Below are positions 22,362 through 35,000 of a stretch of 64,000 bases of DNA, piece after piece. The notes beneath the pieces were generated by a model, which was not told where the DNA came from, did no database searches, and was given only the letters and a program-made list of their open reading frames with translations. Made by a program: the position numbers and the translations under genes. Each line of letters opens with the position of its first letter. Within the stretch, counting starts at the first letter, position 1. Source of the DNA: Nymphaea colorata (taxonomy: Eukaryota > Streptophyta > Magnoliopsida > Nymphaeales > Nymphaeaceae); NCBI RefSeq assembly GCF_008831285.2, contig NC_045149.1, forward strand, positions 11,312,417 to 11,376,416, read 5' to 3'.

Positions 22362-25300
22362 ATGGTGACATTAATGTTTCCACTAAATAATATTGAAAAG
22401 CTTAATAATAGCAATTATGGCTCTTGAAAATCTTGCATGGAGTCATATTTTTAGGACAGAAATTATAAGATATAATATTGAGATCAGACACAAATATTTC
22501 TGATAATGAGGAAGCTAAGAAGAAATAGATAATCAAAGCAGGGAAAACTTTATTTGCAATTAAGGTATCAATTGAAAATGATTTATTAGAGCATATACCT
22601 GATGCTAAAACTCCTAAAGAAGCATCGGATGCTTTTGCAATGCTATTTTCTCGAGCTAATGATGTCTGTCTATAATTGTTAGAAAATGAATTAGCTACAT
22701 TAGCTCAGGAAAACATGTTGATAGGAAAGTATTTTATGAAAGCTAAAAACCTCTGTAAGGAGATTTCTCAAATTGACCCTCAGTCTAAGATTAGTGAGGC
22801 CCTATTCAGAGAATTCTTGTTTGTTGACTTCGTTCAGAATTTAGCAATTTTATAATTGGTATTCAAGGCTGGCCAATTCAACCAACTTTGTTGGAGTTAG
22901 AGAATCATTTGATCAATCAAGAAACATTAGCGAAACAAATGGCGGGGCTTTCACTTAAAGTAAATAATGAGGAAGCTTTGTCTAGTAAGGGTCAGAGATC
23001 ACGTTGGCCAGCTAAAATAATTAGGTTTTCAAGTAAGAACATTGACGAAAAGAAAGAAAAAAATATAGAAAAAAAAAGAAACTATACAGTAGTGGAGACT
23101 AAAGAAGAAGTGTTTTAGATATAAAAAATTGAGTCATTTTGCTCATGACTGCAAAGTCAAAATAGATGAAGGAAATGCAGTCACCACAAGTAAGCAACAT
23201 GGGGAAGCTAACGAGACTATGCAGAAAAGTTTGTTTTTGTACTCAATGGAGATTAAAAAGAATATTAAACAAGAAAGATGTAATTCAACTCATATAAAAC
23301 TGTAAAAAAAAAAAGAAAAGATCAATTATCAAACTGATTGGATAATTGATTGTAGATGCTCAAATCATGTGATTGGTGATGCGGACAAGTTTGTAAGTAT
23401 AAAAGAATATGATGAAAATCGAGTTGTTGTTACTGCTAACAACACAAAGCTCATAGTGGCACATATTGGAGAAGCAGAGGTTGTAGGTACCCTTGGTAAA
23501 GATCGGATTTTATGGAACATTTGTCTTTTTTTAGGAATGACTAAGAACTTGTTGCGTGTGCCACAACTTACAACTTTAGGTCACTATATATTGTTCAGTC
23601 CAAATGACATGAAAGTTTATAAAAACATAGATGTTCATAGAACTCCCATATTTGAAGGAATAAAACTTGAGTCAATATATGTCTTGTCAGCAGAAACAAC
23701 ATATGTTTACAAAACAATGAAGCATGACACTCTAGATATTCTGCATGAGAGACTCGCTCATGTTAGGTATAACAAACTCTGGAAGATGTTTAATAAAGGG
23801 CAGCTGATTGGCCTGCCAAAGCTTGAGGTACGAACAGACAAAGTATGCCCAAGTTGTCAATATGAAAAGGTGCACAGGAGGTCATTCAAAGAATCGAATT
23901 ATAGAGCTAAAGCACCATTCAAGCTTGTGCATTCAAATGTATTTGGGAAAGTACTAGACCCATCAGTTTGAGGCAAGTGGTATTTTATCACATTTATTGA
24001 TGATTTTTCGAGATATACTTGGGTTTATTTCATGAAAGAAAAGTTTGAAGCACTTGAAAAGTTTAAAGAGTTTCACCAGATGGTGAGAAAAGAACTTAGG
24101 TATAGAATTGAGTGTCTACATACTGATAATGGTGGCATTTTTACATGTGCTTATACGCCTCAGCAAAATGGAGTGATAGAACGAAAGAATCGTCACATAA
24201 TAGAAACATGCTAAAGCATGATCCATACAAAGGACATGCAACCAAAATTTTGGGCCGAGTGTGTCAGCATTGTTGTACGCGTAATTAATTAATTATCATT
24301 GCCAAAATTTAATTTTAAGTCTCCATATCAAATGCTCTATAAAAAGAAGTCTTCTGTAAGTTATTTTAGAGTATTTGATTGTGTACGCTATGTTTTTTTA
24401 TCTGAACTGCACAAAACTAAGTTCAACAAGAAGGCACAAAAGTGTGACTTTGTTGGCTATTATCCATATCGAAAGGGATGGAGATGTGCTAATCTTAGCA
24501 GAGGACGTGTTCATATTTCTTGCAATGTCATCTTTGATGAAGCATCATCCTAGTGGTCAGAAGAAAAGAAGCCGCTTCTAGACTCTCCAATTTTTGAGAG
24601 AGATGTTCGAAAAAATACAATTTGAGATGAATCAAGGAGAGCCTGAGTTGGAAGGCACAAATGCAAGACAATCAGATAAACAAGTTCAAATACCTGAACA
24701 TAACCCAATACGAGAAGAACGAGCAAATCTATGAAGAACAAGAGTTAGTCTGGTTCAACAGCGAAGTACAGAAGAAGAAAGACCATCACAAGAACCAGAA
24801 GGATTACCTATAACACTAAGAAGATCAACAATAATACTGAAACAAAATCCCAAGTATGCAAATGCAAATTATACCATCATGGAGGAGATCAAGCCAGATT
24901 TTTTTTAAGAAGCAAAAGATGTTGAAAAATGGCAAGCTGTAATGAAAGATGAATGAAGGCATTGGAGCATAGCAAGACCTGGGAACTCGTACCAAGGCCT
25001 GTAGGAGTAAAGCCCATTACTTGTGAGTGAGTTTACAAAACAAAAAGAAAGGCAGATGGCATAGTCGATAGATATAAGGTTCGACTAGTCACGAGAGGAT
25101 TTTCAGAGCAGTGTAGCATTGACTTTGAATAAACTTTTAGTCCTATTGCGAAGATCACATCTACACATATTCTGATAGCTATTGTTGCAAGCAAGACTTG
25201 GAAGCTATGGCAAATGGACGTGGAAAATGCTTTCTCACATGCATATCTCGATCATGAAATCTATATAGAGCAGCCTGAAAGATTCAAATCTCCAAACAAG

Positions 25301-26414
25301 CCAAACTACATCTGCAAGCCAAGAAAAGTACTCCATGGATTGAAGCTAGCACTCAGAGCATGGTACAGAAAAATAGGTAAATTTTTTGTGTTTAATGGAT
25401 TTAAAATCACCTCAGCAGATTCGAGTATCTTCATCAAGACAAGAGGTATGAAGATTACTATTTTGTTAATTTTTGTTGATGATTTAATTATTACTAGAGA
25501 TGACAAGGAAAAAATTAATCTCATTCGTGAACATCTCATGGTGAGATTCAAAATGAAAGTGTTGGGGGGGAGTTACGACACTTCCTTAGATTGGAAATTG
25601 ATTATGAATCTAAAGGATTATTTTTAAGTCAAAAGAAGTATACTCACGACTTATTATGCAAGTATGGTATGCTCGATTGCAAACCTATCTCAACACCAAT
25701 TGAAATAAATGCAAAGCTTAGAATTGCCGAAGGAGATAAGCTAGAAGATGTTACTATATATCGGCAATTGGTTGGATACTTAATCTATTTAATATTGTCA
25801 AGACCAGAGATTGCCTATGCAGTTGGTATTGTGAGCATATTCTTGCAAACTCCAAGGAAGACACATTTAGAAGCAATGAAAAAAATATTAACGTATTCAA
25901 AGGAACTCCTGACTTTGGTATACTTTATGAAAAAGGACCAACTTGTTAAGTTGTTGGTCATTGTGATGCTGATTATGCTGGGGACTTATCAACTCATAGA
26001 TCAACCACTAGATGTACATTTAGTTTTGGAAGCAGTGCAATTTTATGGTGCAGTAAGAGACAACTAACAGTTTCACTGCCTACAACAGAAGCAAAGTATA
26101 GAGCAACATCTCAAGCAACACAAGAATGTGTGTGGTTGTTGCGACTGCTGAAAGACATTAAACAAAATATGGATTATGCAGTGAGACTCAACTACGATAA
26201 TCAAAGTGCAATTAGACTTTCAGATAATCCTGTCTTCCATGCTTGAACGAAACATATAGAGGTGGAACATCATTTTATCAAAGAGAACGTACTCAAAGGA
26301 AAGATTCAATCGTAGCCAATCGCTTCAGAAAATCAAGTCGTTGACATCTTTACCAAAGGCTTGCCAGTATAAACATTTGCCAAGCTTAGAAGAATGTTAG
26401 GAGCCATGAGTTGA
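22362..26414 (+). pseudogene. gag-pol pseudogene of copia element 2
   Basis: Heavily mutated copia polyprotein. Gag begins at ATG 22362 (KLNNSNYGS, then TGA). The protease active site near 23346 reads DCRC instead of DSGx. The pre-integrase zinc motif region is ERLAHVRYNKLWK with CPSC. In integrase the first catalytic Asp is replaced (VHSNVFG), the second is in HTDNGG, and the third is within QQNGVIERKN. Compared with the intact element 3, roughly 20 residues between the second Asp and QQNG are missing. RT at 25214-25627 retains FVDDL; the frame shifts at about 25600. RNase H remnants run to the TGA at 26412. Catalytic losses in protease and integrase mean it cannot mobilise itself. Confidence 0.88.
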
Positions 26415-26435
26415 GAGTCCATAATGAGGGGAGAT

Positions 26436-27005
26436 TGTAAAGAATCATCACCAACTCTCTTGGAAGAGTCGAGAAGACTCACGAGGCTGTGAGCCTCCCT
26501 TTTAAAGGCGGTGCTTAAATGTAATGATTAAAGAAAATAAAAAAAAATATAGAATTGGGTGGATTCATCCACCACCAACTAGTCCTCCCTATAAATAGGA
26601 ATGACTGGCCATTTTGTAAAGCATAAAAAAAAATCATGTTGAGTGATCTTGTGTGCTCACTTCGTGAGCTGCTTTCAAGTGTGTGCTCAAGTGCAAGAGT
26701 GTTAGGTGCTTGGATATTAGTCCACTACATGTTGTTGAGGTGAGTTCTTATACCTCCTCTTTTGTAGTTTCATTTTAACAAGCAATAGAAGTGTATTATT
26801 TAAAGTCTCCTTGGTGCATACTTTACATGGTTCCTTAATTAAGTTCACTTTGTGAACTTCGTTGGCTTGGTTAATGAGTTTTTACTAAGTCAACTCCGTC
26901 AAGTTCATTGAGAATTATTTTGGACATCGAGACTCTGTCAGTTTTTCTCCGCATAAATTCGGGTTTGGATCTAAGTTATAACTAGAGCCCACATTTCCGC
27001 CTATG
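26436..27005 (+). repeat. 3' LTR of copia element 2
   Basis: 570 bp, TGTAAAG to CCTATG, colinear with the 5' LTR but with many substitutions. Confidence 0.9.
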
Positions 27006-30000
27006 CCTAGAGCCCTAAATCACCGTGGATTTGTGAATTTTTGTATTAAAGCACCTTATTTGCCGAGACTGCTAGACTGTGCTTCCTTCTTGAGAAGCCA
27101 TAGGTTAAAAAGGAATGCCCTTCTCCCATTAAGCTAAATTTTAACATTATTCAAGCTTGAAGTCTTCTTTTCTTTCTTTGTTCATTTTTTTACTGTTCAG
27201 GATTTTGTTTTCTTTTCAATGCAATGTCATGCTTCATACAATTACACTTTTAAAATTTTTGTTAGCTCTTCTTAAATATTCTAATTTAAATGTCATGATT
27301 TTCCAGTTTCCTTTGGGCAATGCTTTGTCTCGGTTCTAATTCTTTTAAACTAGTGATCAGAATTCTTTGTTGTCTATTTGTTAGATACCTGAAAACTGTT
27401 GTTTTCTATATTAAAATGTTCATTTTTCTGTTAATTTTGTACTGAGTTTACATTCTGAGAGTGATTTTTGATTGATAAGACCATATTCAAATGCAGGTTA
27501 AGGAACCAACTGTCTCAGTTTTGGAAGGCATAACATTAAGCTCAGTTTTCATGAATATATCACTCTTCATCGCATTTATTATCTAGTTTTACAATCCTGG
27601 TTGTGTGATTTCTTTCTACTAAAAGACTTCGTTAACTGAGTTAATCGGAAATTGTCTAGTTCTTTGAATTAGTTTTTACTATAGACATTTTTTATTTAGT
27701 CAGCAGGATTCTAAATTGTAAAATCAAAGAAAGATGAGTCATCCATGGTCTCCCGAAATCCAAATCTTAGAAATTCGAATAGGAAAGGAAAGTTAAAGGA
27801 GGGAGAATTGTCCATAACAAAAGCTGAAGAGAAAGTTAGGCATGAGCAGAAGTGTTCTACAGAAGTAGAATTTCTTTGACTGCATTTCAAGAAGCCACAT
27901 GAATAATTGTTTCAATTAAGAGAACTTAAATACAGATAGAATTTGTAGTTCAGCTTCCAACTGTGAAGATATAGAAAATATGGCTTTAGGTCGAACGTAT
28001 TCTTCTCCTTCTTCTTTATTTGGTAAGGGAGTTGTGGTTGAACACTAACAAGTTCTATGTGTGCTCTATATTAGCACTCAATGGTTATTATAAAATAATT
28101 TTTTTAAACAAAGATTCTCTTATACAATATAGTGCTTAAATAAATCTAATTATAGCATCCAATTTAGGTGTTTATAGAGGTGGGATTTCCCTTGTTTGGC
28201 CAATGGTTTCTAATTTGGCCAGTGATTTCTAATGATGTGGTCAAATTAATTAATAGGCATGCAAGCAATCAGGAACATTTTTGCGGAAATAATCAACATT
28301 TTGCTGCAAGTTGATGCTTATCTTCAAGGTGCTTAGTGGAACTTATTAGAATTTCAGGCTGTTGGTTAAATGTGTTTACATGAAAGCAACGGGAAACACT
28401 ATGAAATATATACTTATCCTTGATTACCCATTTGGTATTTTGTCGACCAGTAGAATAGTTTATGCCCATTTCTCCTATATTTGTGGTACAGTAACTTCCT
28501 TACTTTGACAAATATATTGGTAAATTTCTCAAAACTTCTTAATTGCATCTTCATTTGTACTGGTTCCTACTTTCTCACTTTGTTCTCTAACATTCTATTT
28601 TTCTTTTTACACATGCTTATATTGATGTGGTTTGTGCTCTACTATTACTTTACAAGTCACCCTAAAAGTTCAAGCTTATAATCAAAGCCTCCAAACTGTG
28701 ATAGATTTATATTAAGTAGCTAAAATTAAAGTAGTGTGATTCATATGCCATGTAAAACCAAATTAGTTTTCAATGATGGTAAGACCAATATAATACTTTT
28801 GATTCAGTATAAAAAATGTCCTGTGGTTTTAGTTATACTTGACTACTTTAATACTTCATGTTGGTAATCTAATTATTTGCTTGTCCTTTCTGAAATGCAG
28901 GAACCAAACAGTAATGCTTCATCCCAAGTATTATGTGGTTTTCAAGGGGAAGACTAGATGCATATAAAATATGTGAGATAGAAGACTAGTTGCCATCAAG
29001 TTGTCATAATTATCTATGTGTTTGTAGTAGGTCTAGTCTTGTTAAACTTTAGTGTCCATTTTTGTATTGATGTATGCCAATATATGGCCCCAGTTAAACC
29101 TTTTAAACTATTTGTACTTTGATGTTCTATGGTATCATTTGATACTCCAGCTGACAGCTTTATCATCTATGCAACATACTGCTCAAGTGGTTAGGATGGC
29201 CATGTTTGCTTGTGCACCTTAAAGCCAATGATTGCAAGGCTGCCACATTAAGTACTAGGGTTGGGTTAAGTATTAGGGGCCTGTCTGGAGATTTGAGAGG
29301 ACAGACCACGTCTTACACGGGCTAGTCAAAGACACAAGCAAGTAGTGTTTAGGGTGGGTATCCGGTCCGTTATGGACCCAATCAATGGCAAAGCAATTAG
29401 AAGGCCAAAGCATCATCACTAGTTTAAAGTAATACAATTTTTAAAAGGATAATAAGACCCCAATGGCCTTGGACCACCTATATTGGGAAGCAAAAAAACT
29501 ACAGTCCATCCCCAATCTCATGTCTTTCACTTCCATCCTTTTTCATTGTGTAGTGATGGTGCCGATGAGTGAGAACATTCTCTCTCTCTTGTTGAGTCTC
29601 ACTGTGACAAAGATTTACACTGTGTGACTGCAAGAAATTGAGAGAGAGAATGTGGGAGTTTTGGGGAAAGACAGCTTGTAAATTGTGGAAATATATGGAG
29701 AAAAGATGATGGAGTCTGGTGTTAGTCCTTCTTAGTTTGGTTCATCCTCTAAATCGAGCCAAATACGTACTCTGTGGGAAAAAAATACATTACTAAAGGA
29801 TAAAGTTTTTTCACTTTAGCCTTAGTTTCTTCGATTTCAAGCCCAAGTTACTCAGTCTATGACACAACAGCTTGGTCATACAAACATAGGTTATGTAACA
29901 TTCATTTGTTGTAACGAGTTATATTTGTTAAACTTCATTTCTGATAGAACTAACATGTTTTCTTAATGTTTATTGTAGACATGCTGACACCACCAAACTT

Positions 30001-30248
30001 TGTATGATTTTCACTTCAGCAATGAAATTACCATGAGGGCCTTTTCTGTTCATGTTAACGTTTCTTAAAAACAATTTTGTAACTCTTAACTATAGTGAAT
30101 CAGTTATATTGCAATATAAATTCAAACATTTGTTACATCTAAATGTTTGGTTCATGAACATGTAATTGTTTCGTTTGTTTAGTTAGATAGATGAAAAATG
30201 TAAGCAGGTATGTCATATATGTATTTTTTATTTTCGAAAACATTATGT
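27006..30248. other. Intergenic, no confident gene
   Basis: AT-rich. Isolated exon-like pieces occur, each preceded by a splice-acceptor-like CAG: a short Lys-rich frame at about 27752-27889 and a frame after 28905 ending in TAG at about 28957. Upstream of element 2 (21430-21715) the sequence is a CT-rich, 5'UTR-like stretch. These could be parts of one spliced non-coding or decayed transcription unit, but no protein family is recognisable and no gene is called. Confidence 0.4.
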
Positions 30249-30666
30249 CATACTTATGAAAAAGGCTTTCATCGACACATAAATTTGTGTAGATAAAGTA
30301 ATAGCGATGTTAGGTGGACATCAGTTAAAGTTTTCCCGACGTCTAGGTATTTGTCGGTAAAAAAAAATTACCGATATCCAGGTCTATTATAGGTATAGTT
30401 TTTACGGAGGCCTTCAAGATGTCGAAAATAATTAATTATTACCGACGTGGTCTGACATTGGTAATAGTTAATATTTACCTATGTATAGACCGTGCCAGTG
30501 ACATTCTATATCAATGCGTCAGTCCACTATGTCAGTGATGATTTTTACTGACACTTTTTTCACCAACGATATGGTATCACAAAACGTCGGTAAAAACATT
30601 ACCCACACGTGTCTATGTTTCACCAATATTTTCTGGCTGTCGGTAATGCCTAGGTTTTTTGTAATG
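30249..30666. mobile_element. CACTA-like non-autonomous relic
   Basis: The left end resembles a decayed CACTA terminus (CATACTTATGAAAAAGGCTT, usual form CACTACTAGAAAAAGG). The right end, reverse-complemented, reads CATTACAAAAAACC. The interior carries repeated subterminal-type words GTCGGTAA and CCGACGT in both orientations, as in CACTA ends. No intact 3-bp target duplication and no coding sequence. Confidence 0.45.
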
Positions 30667-30854
30667 GGGCTAGTGAGGTGACTCAGTGACTCGGTCAGGT
30701 CAGGTTGTAAATTTTTATAGTATATTTTTATTGTAATCTTGTGGTGTAATCTACTCCTTCTCCACTCGGTATAAGCAATATAATATTGGTTGTGATTTGT
30801 CAACAACTCTAACCATGAAGGAGGTCATGAATCTAAAGACACTTGTTTAGCTTT

Positions 30855-30865
30855 CACACACACAG

Positions 30866-30944
<79 letters not shown>
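30855..30944. repeat. CA/TACA/TA compound microsatellite
   Basis: Consecutive (CA)n, (CATA)n, (CA)n and (TA)n blocks. The short open frames across it on both strands are artefacts of the repeat. Confidence 0.97.
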
Positions 30945-30948
<4 letters not shown>

Positions 30949-31613
30949 ATTTGATTCTCTTTGGGCTTGGATGTATAAAAATTGATAGTGAGAATAGATT
31001 TATAAATTGTTGGGCTACTCATCTTTTCATGTCCCTAATAAAAGCTTTCATCAAAGAAAAAAAAAAACAAAAAATGACTAAAAACTTAAGAATAAATATC
31101 AATTTTTACACTTAAAATAGTTGAACCAAACTCAGAAGATTTCAGTCTGAGTCACCGATTCATTAAGTCTGCTGATTCTTGGCTGTGTTGCCTCAGTTTT
31201 GGTGCTGACACGCTTGGGTCCTGAGTCATAGCCCATTGAGAGGGTGATTCTAAGCCAACTAGTGCAATCCCCGAGTAGACTCGTAGAGTTGGCCAATAAT
31301 GCATATCTCGTGTTTTATGACGTAGTTCACTAGAATAAGATGGATCAGTTCAAGATTCAAACAGGACAAAAGATCGACTCATCGCCTCTAGTCATGGAGT
31401 ATCTCTTCGAATTTGCGCGGATTCTACCAGCAAGGAAGCTTCTAGCGCATCGCACATATGTTTAAGCACTGCTAAGAAGGACCAGCAATTACCCTCACAT
31501 GGGAGGTCTGACCGTCTTTTTGCATGAGAGTGCAAGCAACGATATGACATTATGACCTTTGCACCAGATAACGACTGGCTTAAGAGGAGTCCTGGGATTT
31601 AACATAGTTTGAA
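30945..31613. other. Intergenic, no gene recognised
   Basis: Unique sequence upstream of the ASCH gene with no recognisable motif. Confidence 0.5.
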
Positions 31614-31779
31614 GTGTTTATTTAGCTATTGTGGATTGATTAGGGTCTACAGCTTAATCAAAAAATGTGTTTATTTAGCTATTTTGGATTGATTAGGATT
31701 TAGGGTATACAGCTTAATCAAAAAATGTGTTTATTTAGCTATTTTGGATTGATTAGGGTATACAGCTTAATCAAAAAAT
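31614..31779. repeat. Three-copy tandem repeat upstream of the ASCH gene
   Basis: Units start at 31614, 31667 and 31727 (GTGTTTATTTAGCTATT...CAGCTTAATCAAAAAAT). Units 1 and 3 are 53 bp; unit 2 carries a 7-bp insertion. It ends about 220 bp before the gene's start codon, so it may lie in its promoter. Confidence 0.93.
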
Positions 31780-31958
31780 ACGTTTATTTTGATTTAACAA
31801 AATATCGAAAGATGGCAAGTGTGGACACAGAATATGGTTTCCAAAGAAAAAGGGAAACGTGATTTTCCTAATTTCGTATTAAGATGCCGGATGTTCGACT
31901 CGGGCATGGCCTCTAAAACTGCTCTTCTTGGCGGTTGAGATGTTCAGCCGCTGCACAC

Positions 31959-32002
31959 AGAGAGAGATTCAGAGAGAGAGAGAGAGATTCAGAGAGAGAG
32001 AG
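31959..32002 (+). promoter_or_regulatory. GA-repeat 5' leader of the ASCH gene
   Basis: (GA)n and GATTCAGAGAGA repeats run right up to the chosen ATG at 32003. GAGA-type tracts are common in plant 5'UTRs and core promoters. A transcription start was not determined. Confidence 0.4.
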
Positions 32003-35000
32003 ATGACTGGTTCTCGTGGAGTGGCGAAGGTGCAGGCGCAGCAGCAGAAATACAGGAATCCGTGCTTGACGATGCATCAGCCATGGGCTTCCCTACTCAT
32101 TCACGGAATCAAGCGCATCGAAGGCAGGTCCTGGCCGTCTCCCATCCGAGGTATAAGCCCCCATCTTACCTTCCATCATTACCAATTATCATCCGCTTAC
32201 AGGCGGGAACTGACCCGCCACCTGATTTATCTCTTTCAAATCGTGTCTCCTAAAGATATTCCTTGCAATCGAATTCTTTGCCAAATGTGAGCCCAGTAAA
32301 TTGTTTCGAGTGCAATTGACGTCACAGCCTTCAACACTTACCATTCAGACACTCTGCCAATATTACATCTGTTCCTGTGGCTCCAAACATACAGAAATAC
32401 TGGACCATGTTTGGGGGACTTTGGTGGTAAGACGTGATGTCTTCTTAGTACGTCGGTGAGAGAACTAGGTGGAATTGGTAGCTTCTAAATTCATCTTTCT
32501 GCAAGCCTATGACCAAATGTCATGTGAAGTCTCTGTGATTGCTTCTATCCTAGCAAAGAATGCATTTGATTCGTGGGCGGAAGTACAGGAAGTTCATATT
32601 AGAATATCAAGGATGTGACTTAATTTGTAATGATATGGAGCTTGAACTAACTTTTGCCTGCGGAAGTGATCGTTTTGTATTCTGTACTCACCATCCTCTA
32701 CATTATGCTAATCTCTTTCGTCCTGGTTGTGTGAGCTTCTTTAAGAATGATGAGCTGGTATCTACGCTCTGATTTTTCAAGGACATAATTCTTTTCCCAA
32801 TTTTGTCATATGCTATTAGTTATCTTCTGGCAGTTCTATAGAGTGTTGATAGCGCGCTCATGTCCATGTGCATGTTTTATTTATTCCTCTAAATAGGTGA
32901 ATACTTTTTATTCAACTTAAATATCCTTATGAACAAAATAATCCAAATTTCCTTCCTGAAGTCATTTGATCAGGTGATTGGTGGTAAGAAAAAAAAAAAT
33001 TGTGGATGTTATCTATAGTTATCTGTTTTAGTAATGAACAAGTTTTCAATGCCCTTTGGAAGGTCGTCTTTGGATTCATGCTGCAGCCAAAGTTCCAGAT
33101 CCAGAAACAATTAGTGCAATGGAGCTGTTCTACAGAGAAATTTATGCAGTTGATGGAGTATCGGACCTCAAATTTCCTGAACATTATCCAGTCTCACGCC
33201 TTTTAGGTATGATGGTTTTCTGGAGAGTTTTTCTTCATTTCTCTAGTTAAATAAGGTGCACATTTGTCTGTCTTAAGTCGCACTTGTTTTGAACCCAGGT
33301 AGAGAAATCATAATGTAAAGAACCAAACTTACAATTTCTCAACTATGATTTTTGGTTATCTTATTGCACTTGTGATTTAAAATTGGAGGTTAAAGAAGTA
33401 TTTACTTCTACAAGGAGTACTCAAAAAACCACAGGGATTATTCAAGAAATGACAGACTATTAGATTGCAATTTTTCAGAACTTGTGATGAGGAATCACAA
33501 CAACCTAAGTACGTTGACAAATTATAGGATAAAACTGGCATGCTCCTAGTAACTGGCCAGACGATCTCCTTTGTAGACACAGACTTGTCTATATAATTTA
33601 GGTGCAACCAGTTGACAAAGCAGCTTAATACCACATAGTTCTTTAAGTTCTTTAAGACTGCTGAACTACAAGGTACATACCGTGAACTGACTTTTTTCAT
33701 CTGCTTACAAACTCAACAAACTCTTTGGGCAGTGATGAACAGTCATCTTATATACGTTAAGTATCATGAACGATACCTAAATCTACCTTGAAGAAAGAAA
33801 AGGAGGAAAGGAAAGTAACATCCTATATTAAATTTGTAGAACAACAAAAGGCTCTGCTTTATTCCCCTCATTTAGGCTAACAGCGGCCAGGTGATGTTCT
33901 TAGAAAAAGCTGAACACTTCTCTAGGAAGGTATAGGTCAACCTTTCATCCTATTCTTACGAATTGCTGAGTACCATTTAGCTATATGGCTATGCTTTTCT
34001 GACTGTTTGAACTTAAAGATGTCCCAAATAATTTTTTTCTAGGCAAGGTGAATCCCTGAATTATTTCAAATTCAACCTGGCTTCTGGCTGGTTTTAAAAG
34101 GAAATTTTTTCACATTGCCTCTGATATCTTGCCAGACTCTTTGAATCTTTGAAGCAATTCAAACAGTACTTTTTATTTCATATTTTATACTGTTGACGTT
34201 GTTGATCCCTCATGAGGCTTTTGGGTTCATATTCACTTTTCCTTGTCATAAATAGAATATGACCACAGGTTATGTACGTGTTTCTGTGGTAAGTGGCCTA
34301 CAGTGTGGTTTTTTCAGCTTTTTTGAGAATTTGTGTGTTCCTGGACTTCTATGTCCTAATTTTACAGAATTTCATATCAATCACATTCCTTAATTCTGAG
34401 TTCATTTCTTTATACTAATGGATGCCAGAGCATAACCAAGACATGATTATTTCCCCTTCTTTGTGGTGGTGCGGACATTGAAATATACATGCATTCACAT
34501 GATACACATTTGTGCTCCTGCCCCCTGAAAATTTGGTGCCATGCACATTCTGAATGTCACAGCAAGCACAGGCACACCAATAGATAATACGTTTTCCCTT
34601 TGTCTACTTCTTCTTACCATAATTATAGGACCCCATTAAATGGGACATTCTCCTACCATGTTGCTGGTAAAATGGGAACCCTTCTATGTTCATTGCAGGT
34701 TGTGTTAATATAGTTGGCTGTGTTAAATGTGAAGAATTGATCTCTTGGGAAGAAATACCTGAAGGAGTAATTACTGCCCCTTCCTTCTTTTTTGGCTTTT
34801 TTATTGGGCAATGTTGTAATTACATGTTATGAATGTTTCAAAGCACTAACTTTTCACTTCACTGCTGCATAGGTGCGTCTTGAAGGACAAACAGAATTTT
34901 GCTGGCTTTGTGAACAGCCACAGGTAGTTTATCTTGGTTAAATACATTTGTGAAACATACATACTTTGAAGCAAAAGGACACTTTTTTTTTTTGCACTAT

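Larger units (their letters stand above)
21720..27005 (+). mobile_element. Copia element 2, complete but old LTR retrotransposon
   Basis: A 5286-bp insertion with LTRs at 21720-22290 and 26436-27005. The 3' LTR starts TGTAAAG; the 5' LTR start has mutated to CGTAAAC, and the 3' LTR end has mutated from CA to TG. The target duplication is GCTAG (21715-21719) versus CCTAG (27006-27010), with one mismatch. The primer-binding region right after the 5' LTR reads TTGGTATCGAAGC, a diverged initiator-Met site. A GAGGGGAGAT purine tract precedes the 3' LTR. LTR differences are about one in ten bases over the stretch compared by eye, so it is clearly the oldest or near-oldest of the four copia elements. 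Gag wording is Tork-like, tentatively. Confidence 0.93.

Noticed and set aside
30825-31115. Open frames on both strands across the CA/TA microsatellite
   Set aside because: They encode only HTHTHT/IYIYIY repeats and depend entirely on the microsatellite.
31940-32002. Upstream in-frame ATG of the ASCH gene
   Set aside because: The extra residues are encoded by the GA microsatellite (RERERFRERE) and look untranslated. ATG 32003 is preferred.
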